NCBI GenBank assembly: GCA_002470925.1
Contig: DKOX01000142.1
Span: 1 to 6,717, forward strand
Length of the DNA: 6,717 nucleotides
From: Opitutia bacterium UBA7350
Lineage (GTDB): Bacteria > Verrucomicrobiota > Verrucomicrobiia > Opitutales > Coraliomargaritaceae
Reading direction: 5' to 3'
The number at the start of each line of letters is the position of its first letter. The stretch's first letter is position 1. Shown here one piece after another: positions 1 through 6,388 of this stretch. Under the pieces are notes generated by a model that saw nothing but the letters and a program-made list of their open reading frames with translations, had not been told where the DNA came from and ran no database searches. The position numbers and the translations under genes were made by a program.

Positions 1-1
1 T

Positions 2-2299
2 TGCGAGGAGCGTATTCTCATTAACCATGAACGCCTTTGGTATAATGGTAAAATACCGGATCTCCCGGAGCATGGCCATCTCTTGAGGAAATGCCGTGAA
101 TTGATTGCCGCGGGCGAGTATGTGGCTGCGGATGAATTATACGATAAGGCTTGGGAGGAGATGGGGATTGAGGGCGAGTGTGCGACCTATCACCCCGCCG
201 CGGATTTGCGCTTAAATACAATTTCACAGGTACGTTTCTGTAACTATCAGCGCTATTTGGATTTAAATGCTGCTGAATCGCTCACGATGTGGGAATGGTC
301 GGATCAGGTGCAATTGCGACGGAGTTTTGTTTCGAGGGCGGATAATGTTCTGGTGGTTTCGATGTCAGGAGAATCGTTTCGGGAGCAGGTATGGGATCTC
401 GATTTTGAAATGCACGAGTTGTTGGATGCGATTGATAAAGATGGGATGCCCTTTGACCCGCCGATTGATTTTAAGGCAAACGCGGAGCCCGGTTGGCTGG
501 TGGGTGTGGGGCAATACACCGATCCTTTGTATGAGGGAGCGGAGTATGGTTTGGTTGCCCGCGTTATATCCAACGGCAGGGCAGCGGTACAGGATCGGCT
601 GGACGGCAAATGCCTTCGGGTTTCCGGCGCGGATGAAATTCTCATTATTGTTAAGCTCTTTACGTATGAAACTTCAGAGGATGCGGTTACACGGCTTAAG
701 GATGAGCTCTCGGGGCTAGAAGCAGATTATGAGGTTTTGCGTGAGCGACATGTCGCGATCCACGAGCCGCTCTATCTGAGCTGTCAGGTGGAGTTTGCGC
801 ATCCGACAGAATTACAGGTGGATAATGAGAGCCTGCTGAAGGAGTCCTATAAGGGCCGCATCCCCTTGGCTTTGCTGCAAAAGCTCACCGATTATGGGCG
901 CTATCTCTTGCTGTGCAGTTCGGGTAAGGGGGTTGTGCCTTCAAATTTACAGGGGATCTGGAACGGTGACTATGCGCCGCCATGGGATTGCTTCCTTATG
1001 GCGAATGAAAATCTTGAAATGAATTACTGGCAGGCGCTGCCAGCCGGGATGAACCGCGCCGTTTTGGATGTCTTTGATTTTTATGCGAGTCGCATGGATG
1101 ATTTTCGCGAGAATGCCCGCAAGCAATTTGGTTGTCGGGGAATTTTCATTCCGGCGCTGACTTCACCGGAGACCGGGCTTTCGACACACTGCGGTTCCTG
1201 GATCATCAATTGGATCTCGGCGGCTGGCTGGCTGAGTCAGTTGTTCTATGATTACTGGCTATTTACGGGGGACGAAGCCTTTCTGGAGAAACGCCTTTTG
1301 CCCTATATGAAAGAAGTAGCGGAGTTTTATGAGGATTACTTTACGATCGATAGTAAAGGGCGGGTCGTCATTGCGCCCTCTACCTCACCGGAAAATTGGC
1401 CGCGGGAGTTTTGCCCGTTACAGACCTCCAAAGGGAGACACCCGCGCCTCACGGTTAACGCCACCATGGACATCGCAGTGGCTCGTGAGCTCTTGCGTAA
1501 CCTCATCGAACAAGCAGAACGTTTCGGGCAATACAAGGAATCGGTTGAAATTTGGAAGTCCCTGGTCAAGCGTTTGCCGACCTACGAAATCAATGAGGAA
1601 GGTGCGATGCGGGAATGGCTGGATCCGCGCTTCAGCGACAACTACGAACACCGTCACCTTTCCCATATCTATCCGTTTTTTCCGGGCTTTGAATTGTGCA
1701 GTCAATCCGGCCCGGAATTGTTCAAGGCGATTCAATGCGCGATTGAAAAACGCGGCACGGTTGGCCTCAAGGACCAGACCGGATGGTCCTTGATGCATAT
1801 GGCTAATATTAGAGCACGACTGGGCGACGGTGCGGGCATGATGGAGTGTTTTTCAACACTGGCTCAAACCTGCGTGGGGAAAAATTTCTTTACCTATCAC
1901 AACGATTACCGCGGCATGGGAGTGACTACCGATTGGTTCTTTGGTCGCTCTACTCCTTTTCAAATCGATGCCAATATGGGTTTGACGGCAGCAGTCTATG
2001 AAATGTTGGTGCAGTCCGTGCCGGGAACCATCAAATTACTTCCCGCCTTGCCAAACGAAATCATGGAGGGGCGTCTAAGCGGATTACGCACCCGGACAGG
2101 TGTTACAGTCGATCTTGAATGGAGGCACGATCCTATGGTCCTAATGGTTTCCTTTACCTCGCAGAAAGATCAGCTTATTGAACTTCATATCCCTGAACTT
2201 TTTACCAATCAGACAAAAGAGAAGCTGGAATTAACCGCTGGACAAGTGGTTAAGCGGATTTGGTCAAACGACCATGCGGTCGCAGCTACCCGGTGTTAA
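2..2299 (+). CDS. GH95 family glycoside hydrolase (alpha-L-fucosidase or alpha-L-galactosidase), 5' end outside window
   Basis: Inverting hydrolase expected to remove terminal alpha-L-fucose or alpha-L-galactose from glycans. The frame is open from base 2 with no stop. The codons before the TTG at 83 encode family sequence (EERILINHERLW, then a Leu/Ile-Gly-Tyr block), so that TTG is internal and the true start lies left of the window; perhaps 30-40 residues are missing, so a signal peptide cannot be judged. The visible 765 codons fit a near-complete enzyme. Signatures: PPW then NENLEMNYW with the paired Asn at 1004-1006 and 1010-1012, matching Asn421/Asn423 of Bifidobacterium AfcA; SPENW with the presumed general-acid Glu at 1391-1393; HRHLSH at 1649-1666; FQIDANMG with Asp at 1967-1969, matching Asp766. 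All catalytic residues are present, so it is probably active. The residue two before the first Asn is Met, where I recall His in fucosidases and Thr in an alpha-L-galactosidase, so substrate is uncertain. The family call is firm. Confidence 0.93.
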   Translation, partial: CEERILINHERLWYNGKIPDLPEHGHLLRKCRELIAAGEYVAADELYDKAWEEMGIEGECATYHPAADLRLNTISQVRFCNYQRYLDLNAAESLTMWEWSDQVQLRRSFVSRADNVLVVSMSGESFREQVWDLDFEMHELLDAIDKDGMPFDPPIDFKANAEPGWLVGVGQYTDPLYEGAEYGLVARVISNGRAAVQDRLDGKCLRVSGADEILIIVKLFTYETSEDAVTRLKDELSGLEADYEVLRERHVAIHEPLYLSCQVEFAHPTELQVDNESLLKESYKGRIPLALLQKLTDYGRYLLLCSSGKGVVPSNLQGIWNGDYAPPWDCFLMANENLEMNYWQALPAGMNRAVLDVFDFYASRMDDFRENARKQFGCRGIFIPALTSPETGLSTHCGSWIINWISAAGWLSQLFYDYWLFTGDEAFLEKRLLPYMKEVAEFYEDYFTIDSKGRVVIAPSTSPENWPREFCPLQTSKGRHPRLTVNATMDIAVARELLRNLIEQAERFGQYKESVEIWKSLVKRLPTYEINEEGAMREWLDPRFSDNYEHRHLSHIYPFFPGFELCSQSGPELFKAIQCAIEKRGTVGLKDQTGWSLMHMANIRARLGDGAGMMECFSTLAQTCVGKNFFTYHNDYRGMGVTTDWFFGRSTPFQIDANMGLTAAVYEMLVQSVPGTIKLLPALPNEIMEGRLSGLRTRTGVTVDLEWRHDPMVLMVSFTSQKDQLIELHIPELFTNQTKEKLELTAGQVVKRIWSNDHAVAATRC

Positions 2300-2352
2300 G
2301 CTAAAATATTTTTTACTTTAAGTCAGGCTAAGGGCAGGTTTGTCTGTGTGGC
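2300..2352 (+). other. Short A+T-rich spacer between GH95 gene and LacI-type regulator
   Basis: This 53-bp gap contains a perfect 10-bp A/T palindrome (AAAATATTTT, 2303-2312) running into more T, then a purine stretch AGGGCAGG at 2331-2338 that could serve as a poor ribosome binding site for the next gene. There is no GC-rich stem, so it is not a convincing intrinsic terminator, and no clear -35/-10 pair. The short gap and shared direction are compatible with co-transcription of the two genes. A regulator binding site here is possible but unsupported. Confidence 0.25.
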
Positions 2353-3369
2353 ATGGCAACAGGTAAGCAGGCCGTCAGTATGAAAGCTATTGCAGAGCAA
2401 GCGGGGGTCTCTGTGATGACGGTTTCCCGTGTCCTAACGGGTAAAGGGTCGGCTTCAGCCAAAACCACCGCATTGATTAAAGGCATCGCAAAGGATTTGA
2501 AATATCGCCCAAACCGACTCGTGCGCGGCATTCAGACCGGCCGCACCGGGATGGTTGGGGTCATCCTGCCCGCGGATTTGGGTTACTACAAAAATCTCTT
2601 GGTGGGAGCACATGATTACTTTGCGGCCAAGGATTGCGGCGTCATTACATCCCTCGTGCAGGGGAATATGGGTGAGGAAGCAATTACCGACGAACTTGGG
2701 AAGTTACATCGCCTCGTGGACCTGCGGGCTGATGGTGTGATTTTGAGGCCGGTCAACGAGGAGGCTTCCAGTGCTTACTTCGAGGAGTTGATCGAACGTG
2801 CCATTCCCATGGTGGTGGTGGATCGGAGGTTGAGCGATTACAAATGTGATTTTGTAGGAACCGATGATTATCTGGGCGGACAAATGGCAGCCGAGCACAT
2901 GTTGCGCCGCGAGCCAAAGCGCGTCTTGGTCTGTTCTGCGAGCGAGGTGCTGCGCACTAGTTTCGAGCGGGTGCGGGGCTTTCGGGATGGCTTAAAGGAA
3001 AGTGGCGTAGAAGTGGTTGAGCATGCCTTTGGGCGCTTCTATTCCTCTGAATCAGACATGAAAAAAGTTTTGAAGGAGCAAGGAAGACTTGACGGGATCT
3101 TTTGTGTGGGCGATTTACTGGCAATACGTTGCCTCCGGATCCTTGAGCAAATGAGAGTTTCGGTTCCCGGGGATGTGGGAGTAATTGGCTTTGGTAATTT
3201 GGGTTTGCCCGGGGACTACGGCGCGCGCCTGACAACTTTTGAGCAAAATCCCCATGAAGTGGGGCGACAGGCCGCGAAGTTGCTGTACTCAAGAATCGGG
3301 CAAAAGGGAAAGAGTCCGGTAAAGCAGCAGTTGATCGTACCGACCCTCGTCGACATGGGCACATGTTAA
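2353..3369 (+). CDS. LacI-family transcriptional regulator
   Basis: Sugar-responsive DNA-binding regulator of 338 residues, the usual LacI-family length. The helix-turn-helix is at about residues 10-32 (MKAIAEQAGVS, then TVSRVL), followed by helix 3 and the hinge helix with RPNRLVRGI at 52-60. The periplasmic-binding-protein-like sensor domain runs from about residue 66 to the end. Family landmarks are VVVDRR (154-159), RGFRDGL (208-214), the VGD block (252-254) and LTTFEQNPHEVGRQAAKLL (293-311). Start ATG 2353 is taken; ATG 2380 (Met10) sits directly before the HTH, as in many LacI proteins, with GCAGG 8 nt upstream, and is a real alternative. Oddities: the hinge residue that is usually Leu is Ile, and the usual GFDD turn reads GFGN (279-282). 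Its position next to the GH95 gene and near fucU suggests control of fucose or related sugar genes, as repressor or activator; the effector is inferred, not shown. Confidence 0.93.
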   Translation: MATGKQAVSMKAIAEQAGVSVMTVSRVLTGKGSASAKTTALIKGIAKDLKYRPNRLVRGIQTGRTGMVGVILPADLGYYKNLLVGAHDYFAAKDCGVITSLVQGNMGEEAITDELGKLHRLVDLRADGVILRPVNEEASSAYFEELIERAIPMVVVDRRLSDYKCDFVGTDDYLGGQMAAEHMLRREPKRVLVCSASEVLRTSFERVRGFRDGLKESGVEVVEHAFGRFYSSESDMKKVLKEQGRLDGIFCVGDLLAIRCLRILEQMRVSVPGDVGVIGFGNLGLPGDYGARLTTFEQNPHEVGRQAAKLLYSRIGQKGKSPVKQQLIVPTLVDMGTC

Positions 3370-3394
3370 GCAGGACAGCCTGCCCAAGTCTACT

Positions 3395-3450
3395 GTTCGA
3401 ACCGGTATATTTTTGGTTTTTAAGTTCGCTTGTGTCGGTTTATTACGAAC
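3395..3450. promoter_or_regulatory. Possible operator cluster with GTTCGAAC palindrome upstream of rhlE
   Basis: The 90-bp gap between the regulator and rhlE contains a perfect 8-bp palindrome GTTCGAAC (3395-3402) with the central CG typical of LacI-family operators. Further half-site-like words are GTTCG at 3424-3428 and CGAAC at 3446-3450. These could form one or more binding sites for the upstream regulator or another factor. The words are short and such matches can arise by chance; no -35/-10 pair can be assigned with confidence in this gap. Confidence 0.2.
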
Positions 3451-3459
3451 TACTCAGTG

Positions 3460-4842
3460 ATGAACTTTTCTAAACTCGGGCTTCGTCCGGAACTGGTCGC
3501 AGCGGTTGAAGCAAAGGGCTACACGACGCCATCACCGATTCAAGCGCGGGCGATTCCCGCAGTGCTGGAGGGTCGCGATGTGTTGGGTGGGGCGCAAACA
3601 GGCACGGGAAAAACCGCGGCCTTTAGCCTGCCGATGTTGCAGCTGTTGGCAGCTACTGAGTTTAAGGGTCAGCACAAGCGCCCGAGGGCGTTGGTCTTGG
3701 CGCCGACGCGGGAATTGGCGGCGCAGGTGCACCAGAGTATTGTAGATTACGGGGACCGCATGGATTTACGCTCGGCAGTAATATTTGGCGGGGTCGGGTT
3801 CCAACCGCAGATCGATGCTTTGCGTCGTGGCCTCGATATAGTCGTGGCAACTCCGGGGCGTTTGCTGGATCTGTGTGAACGCGGGGAGGCGCAGCTTTCG
3901 GGGGTTGAAATTCTGGTGCTGGATGAGGCGGATCGAATGCTGGATATGGGCTTTATTCACGACATCAGGAAGGTCTTGAAGTTGGTGCCGCGCGAACGGC
4001 AGAATCTCTTTTTCTCGGCGACCTATTCGAATGAAGTGAAAAAACTGGCGGACTCGATGTTGCAGAACCCCGTGGAGGTTGAAGTGGCGGCGCGGAATGC
4101 CACTGCGGATCGAGTGGATCAGGAGGCTTACGAGGTGGGTCAAAAAGCGAAGGCGCAATTTTTGGCGGACATGATTCAGATTGGGGATTGGTCGCAGGTC
4201 TTGGTCTTTACGCGGACGAAGCACGGGGCGAATCGTTTGGCAAATCATTTGGACGGGCAACGCATAGCGGCGATGGCGATTCACGGGAATAAGAGTCAGT
4301 CGGCGCGCGAGAAGGCTTTGAGTTTATTTAAGTCGGGCCGCATTCGGGTGCTTGTAGCGACGGATATTGCGGCGCGGGGTCTGGATATCGCAGATCTGCC
4401 GCATGTGGTGAATTATGAACTCCCCAATATACCGGAGGATTACGTGCACCGGATTGGCCGCACGGGTCGTGCCGGGAAAGCAGGGCAGGCGGTCTCGCTC
4501 GTGAGTGATGTGGAGGAGGGTTACCTCTGGGACATTGAGAAATTACTGAAGAAGGAGATCCCGCGTTATAAACTGAATGCCGATGGAGAAAAGGTGCGGG
4601 TTTCAAAACCGGCGACACGTTCGAATTTAAAACGCCCCGCACCCGGACAGAATCGTCAGCGCCGCGGTGGAGGCGGTGGTAGTGGCGGTGGCGGTGGACG
4701 TGGCAACCATCCGCGCGGTGGATCGCGTTCCGGTGGTCAGGGCGGTAATCGCTCGGGTGGTCGTCCGCAAGGCAAGGGATCGGGTGGTCCGCGTTCCGGC
4801 GGCGGTCCTGCCCCGCGACGTTCCCGGGGACGAAATCGCTAG
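3460..4842 (+). CDS. rhlE: ATP-dependent RNA helicase, RhlE type (DEAD-box)
   Basis: Cytoplasmic ATP-dependent RNA helicase of 460 residues, with roles in ribosome assembly and RNA remodelling in this family. All motifs are intact: Q motif GYTTPSPIQ (20-28), Walker A AQTGTGKT (45-52), PTRELAAQ (82-89), GG (110-111), TPGR (131-134), DEAD (155-158), SAT (186-188), VLVFTRTKHGAN (247-258), HGNKSQ (275-280), ATDIAARGLD (300-309) and HRIGRTGR (330-337). DRMLDMGFIHDIR, HGNKSQ and the DIEKLLKKEIPR block are very like E. coli RhlE, which supports the subfamily. From about residue 402 the protein is a Gly/Ser/Arg/Gln tail, probably a flexible RNA-binding extension. ATG 3460 is chosen because MNFSKLGL matches the family start; an upstream TTG at 3430 would add ten unlikely residues. 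No Shine-Dalgarno motif precedes it. The stop overlaps that of the convergent fucU. Probably a housekeeping gene rather than part of the sugar pathway. Confidence 0.96.
   Translation: MNFSKLGLRPELVAAVEAKGYTTPSPIQARAIPAVLEGRDVLGGAQTGTGKTAAFSLPMLQLLAATEFKGQHKRPRALVLAPTRELAAQVHQSIVDYGDRMDLRSAVIFGGVGFQPQIDALRRGLDIVVATPGRLLDLCERGEAQLSGVEILVLDEADRMLDMGFIHDIRKVLKLVPRERQNLFFSATYSNEVKKLADSMLQNPVEVEVAARNATADRVDQEAYEVGQKAKAQFLADMIQIGDWSQVLVFTRTKHGANRLANHLDGQRIAAMAIHGNKSQSAREKALSLFKSGRIRVLVATDIAARGLDIADLPHVVNYELPNIPEDYVHRIGRTGRAGKAGQAVSLVSDVEEGYLWDIEKLLKKEIPRYKLNADGEKVRVSKPATRSNLKRPAPGQNRQRRGGGGGSGGGGGRGNHPRGGSRSGGQGGNRSGGRPQGKGSGGPRSGGGPAPRRSRGRNR
4666..4806 (+). repeat. Low-complexity GGT/GGC-rich stretch encoding the Gly/Arg tail of RhlE
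   Basis: Degenerate repeats of GGT/GGC/GGA codons mixed with CGT/CGC and TCC/TCG codons encode runs such as GGGGGSGGGGGRG followed by irregular RSGG units. Such tails are common in RhlE-like helicases and vary in length between relatives. The DNA is repetitive enough to allow replication slippage. Confidence 0.6.
4839..4842. other. Shared palindromic stop CTAG of convergent rhlE and fucU
   Basis: Read on the + strand, bases 4840-4842 are the TAG stop of rhlE. Read on the - strand, bases 4841-4839 are the TAG stop of fucU. The two genes therefore overlap by the four palindromic bases CTAG and leave no intergenic space. Confidence 0.9.
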
Positions 4843-5279
4843 CTCTTTGGCAGCGGCGTTACGCCTTTTTTGAGGAGGAGGTTGCCGTATTTGGCGGTTT
4901 CTCCGGTCATGACAACGGCGAAGGCTTCTTGGGCGAGGTCGTAGAAATCGAAACGGTCGACGCGGGCGATGGCGGGGGCTTGGGGGGCGTGTTTGTCGAT
5001 GGCGGCGCGGTAGTCGGTTTCGACTTGTGGGTCGAGGGTGTCGCCTTCGACGGGGGCCATCATGATGAGGGGATCGGGGACGTAGGCGTCGAGTTCAAAG
5101 AGGGGGAGGATGCCTTCGAGGAGGTCGGGGATGCGGAGCCCGTCGGCGCGGAGGATGTTTTCGTTGAAGCTCTCACCGGGGAAGTGGGCATCGGCGAGGA
5201 TGATGGTATCGCCGTGTCCCATGCGGGCGAGAGTGGCGAGGAGTTCAGGAGAGAGGAGGGGTGAGATACCTTTAAGCAT
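4839..5279 (-). CDS. fucU: L-fucose mutarotase (RbsD/FucU family)
   Basis: Cytoplasmic enzyme that interconverts the alpha and beta anomers of L-fucose, so that sugar released by fucosidases or imported can reach anomer-specific enzymes. The 146-residue product closely matches E. coli FucU (about 140): MLK.ISPL at the start, MGHGD with the expected catalytic His22, ADAHFP (29-34), RADGL (44-48), LPLFELD (58-64), VEGDTLDP (77-84), FAVVMTGE (120-127), then AKYGN (129-133) and KKGVTP (137-142). Six extra residues follow the usual end. The similarity is to FucU rather than RbsD, because of the MLK.ISP start and the VEGDTLDP block. ATG 5279 is the only sensible start; it lies 6 nt after the stop of the upstream kinase fusion and has no Shine-Dalgarno motif, so translation is probably coupled. 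This is the strongest marker that the locus handles L-fucose. Confidence 0.95.
   Translation of the reverse strand: MLKGISPLLSPELLATLARMGHGDTIILADAHFPGESFNENILRADGLRIPDLLEGILPLFELDAYVPDPLIMMAPVEGDTLDPQVETDYRAAIDKHAPQAPAIARVDRFDFYDLAQEAFAVVMTGETAKYGNLLLKKGVTPLPKS
4855..4871 (+). terminator. Candidate intrinsic terminator for rhlE, inside the 3' end of fucU
   Basis: Twelve bases after the rhlE stop, GGCG (4855-4858), loop TTA, CGCC (4862-4865) can form a short GC hairpin, followed directly by six T (4866-4871). The shape is that of a rho-independent terminator acting on the + strand. The stem is only 4 bp (5 with a strained loop), so efficiency may be low. On the other strand the same bases encode K-K-G-V-T-P of FucU, so coding constraint may explain part of the pattern. 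Confidence 0.4.
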
Positions 5280-5285
5280 GGTGTT

Positions 5286-6374
5286 TTAATTGAATGGTTT
5301 TAAATAGGGTTCAATCGCGAGGGCGGCTTCGTTGTTTGCGACGAAGGCGTCGCGGTCCTTTTGTTCGGCAAAGAGATAGAGGGCGTAGCCGCCGTAGCCG
5401 CCGCCGCAATATTTCGCAGCGAGGGCACTGGGTGCTTCGGGTAAAGGCTGCATACCTTCGTCGAGTTGGGTTTGGTGGCTGATTTTGACGGCCTCGGCGA
5501 GTTGCTGAAGGTCGTTTGCGTTGACGGCTTGGGCGGCGAGTTTACCGGCGGCTTCGATGCGGTCGTAATCGCGTTCGAGATCGACCGTGCCGGGGGTATC
5601 GTGATCGGAACCGGTGTGGAGGAGCGCCATTTTTCCGGCGAGGAGTTGTCCGTCGCGTTTAAGGGAAAGCTCGGGATGGGCGCCGCTTTTCCAGACGCAG
5701 AGTCCGGTTTCGGTGATGACCGCGGGATCCTGCCAGCCGACGCCGAGGTCGAGTTCGCTGTGGACGCCGCATTTTCCGTTGAGGAGCGCCCAGGCGCCGC
5801 TGCCGCCCAGACCGGAACGTTTTTCGTATTGCCAGTTTTGCAGTGAAACAGTGGGCGAGACCGCGCAATTGACTACGAAGGCGCCTTCGCGGGCGAAGCG
5901 CGGGACGTCGAGCCAACCGCCGCCGAAGTCGACGCGCACGGGGGCGCGGTCGGGGGCTTTGATCCATTTGACGATTCCGGAGGTCGAGACCGGTTCGAAT
6001 TTGGGCGGGGTCTTGGGCAGCTTCACGTATTTGGCACCGACTTCCTCGCAGAGTGCTTTTTTGATGCGTTCGTGTTGATCGTCTTCCGTAACGGCGAGGA
6101 TGTCGGGACGGATGCGGCGAAAATGATCCTGAAAGTCGAGGCCGAGGGTTTCGTTTTCTCCGACCACCGCGTCATCCACCACGGAAAGGTTGCGAAGGAG
6201 TTCGAGTTTGTGTTCCTGCGGGAGGGAGGAGCGGCGTTCTTTGTGGTGCCAAAGGACATCATCGGAAGCAAAGCTCACGGTGAGGTGATCACCGAGGGCG
6301 CGGGCTTCGCTGAAGAATTGAATATGACCGGCGTGGATGATATCGTAACAACCGGAGACAAATACTTTTTTCAT
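5286..6374 (-). CDS. Bifunctional nucleotidyltransferase-GHMP sugar kinase fusion (putative fucose-activating enzyme)
   Basis: Two-domain protein of 362 residues. Residues 1-140 form a cytidylyltransferase-like domain of the RfaE/TagD type: GCYDIIHAGH (8-17) with the HxGH nucleotide-binding histidines at 14 and 17, HHKERR (43-48), and an STSGI block (130-134) near its end. Residues 142-362 are GHMP-kinase-like: DRAPVRVDFGGGW (142-154), SGLGGSGA (187-194), GWQD (213-216, Asp probably catalytic) and KYCGGGYGGYALYLF (321-335). These motifs recall fucokinases and heptose kinases (HddA). Kinase plus nucleotidyltransferase would turn a free sugar into sugar-1-phosphate and then an NDP-sugar; adjacency to fucU points to L-fucose, but substrate and nucleotide are inferred. 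The kinase domain is short (about 220 residues, with only about 34 between motifs 1 and 2). Start ATG 6374 gives the canonical MKKVFVSG opening; ATG 6410 would overlap the upstream gene. There is no Shine-Dalgarno motif. Confidence 0.85.
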   Translation of the reverse strand: MKKVFVSGCYDIIHAGHIQFFSEARALGDHLTVSFASDDVLWHHKERRSSLPQEHKLELLRNLSVVDDAVVGENETLGLDFQDHFRRIRPDILAVTEDDQHERIKKALCEEVGAKYVKLPKTPPKFEPVSTSGIVKWIKAPDRAPVRVDFGGGWLDVPRFAREGAFVVNCAVSPTVSLQNWQYEKRSGLGGSGAWALLNGKCGVHSELDLGVGWQDPAVITETGLCVWKSGAHPELSLKRDGQLLAGKMALLHTGSDHDTPGTVDLERDYDRIEAAGKLAAQAVNANDLQQLAEAVKISHQTQLDEGMQPLPEAPSALAAKYCGGGYGGYALYLFAEQKDRDAFVANNEAALAIEPYLKPFN

Positions 6375-6388
6375 AGAGATAGGATAGA

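Noticed and set aside
83..85. TTG as the start codon of the GH95 gene
   Set aside because: The same frame is open to base 2 and encodes conserved GH95 sequence before this point, so the codon is internal.
1329..1798. Overlapping open frames on both strands within the GH95 gene
   Set aside because: They are out of frame with strongly conserved GH95 motifs (SPENW, HRHLSH) and show no motif of their own.
3370..3383. GCAGG-ACAG-CCTGC hairpin just after the regulator stop, as a terminator
   Set aside because: The stem is only 5 bp and no T run follows it directly; the T-rich stretch starts about 25 bases later.
3430..3432. TTG as the rhlE start
   Set aside because: It would add ten residues unlike the family, whereas ATG 3460 gives the typical RhlE N-terminus.
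3766..4284. A 172-codon - strand open frame inside rhlE
   Set aside because: It is a shadow of the helicase core, rich in His/Arg/Gln, and has no family resemblance.
4929..5264. A + strand open frame antisense to fucU
   Set aside because: Its product is low-complexity Gly/Val/Glu sequence arising from the complement of fucU codons; fucU is clearly the real gene.
5466..6078. Two + strand open frames antisense to the kinase fusion
   Set aside because: They are complements of well-conserved kinase codons, with no domain signature.
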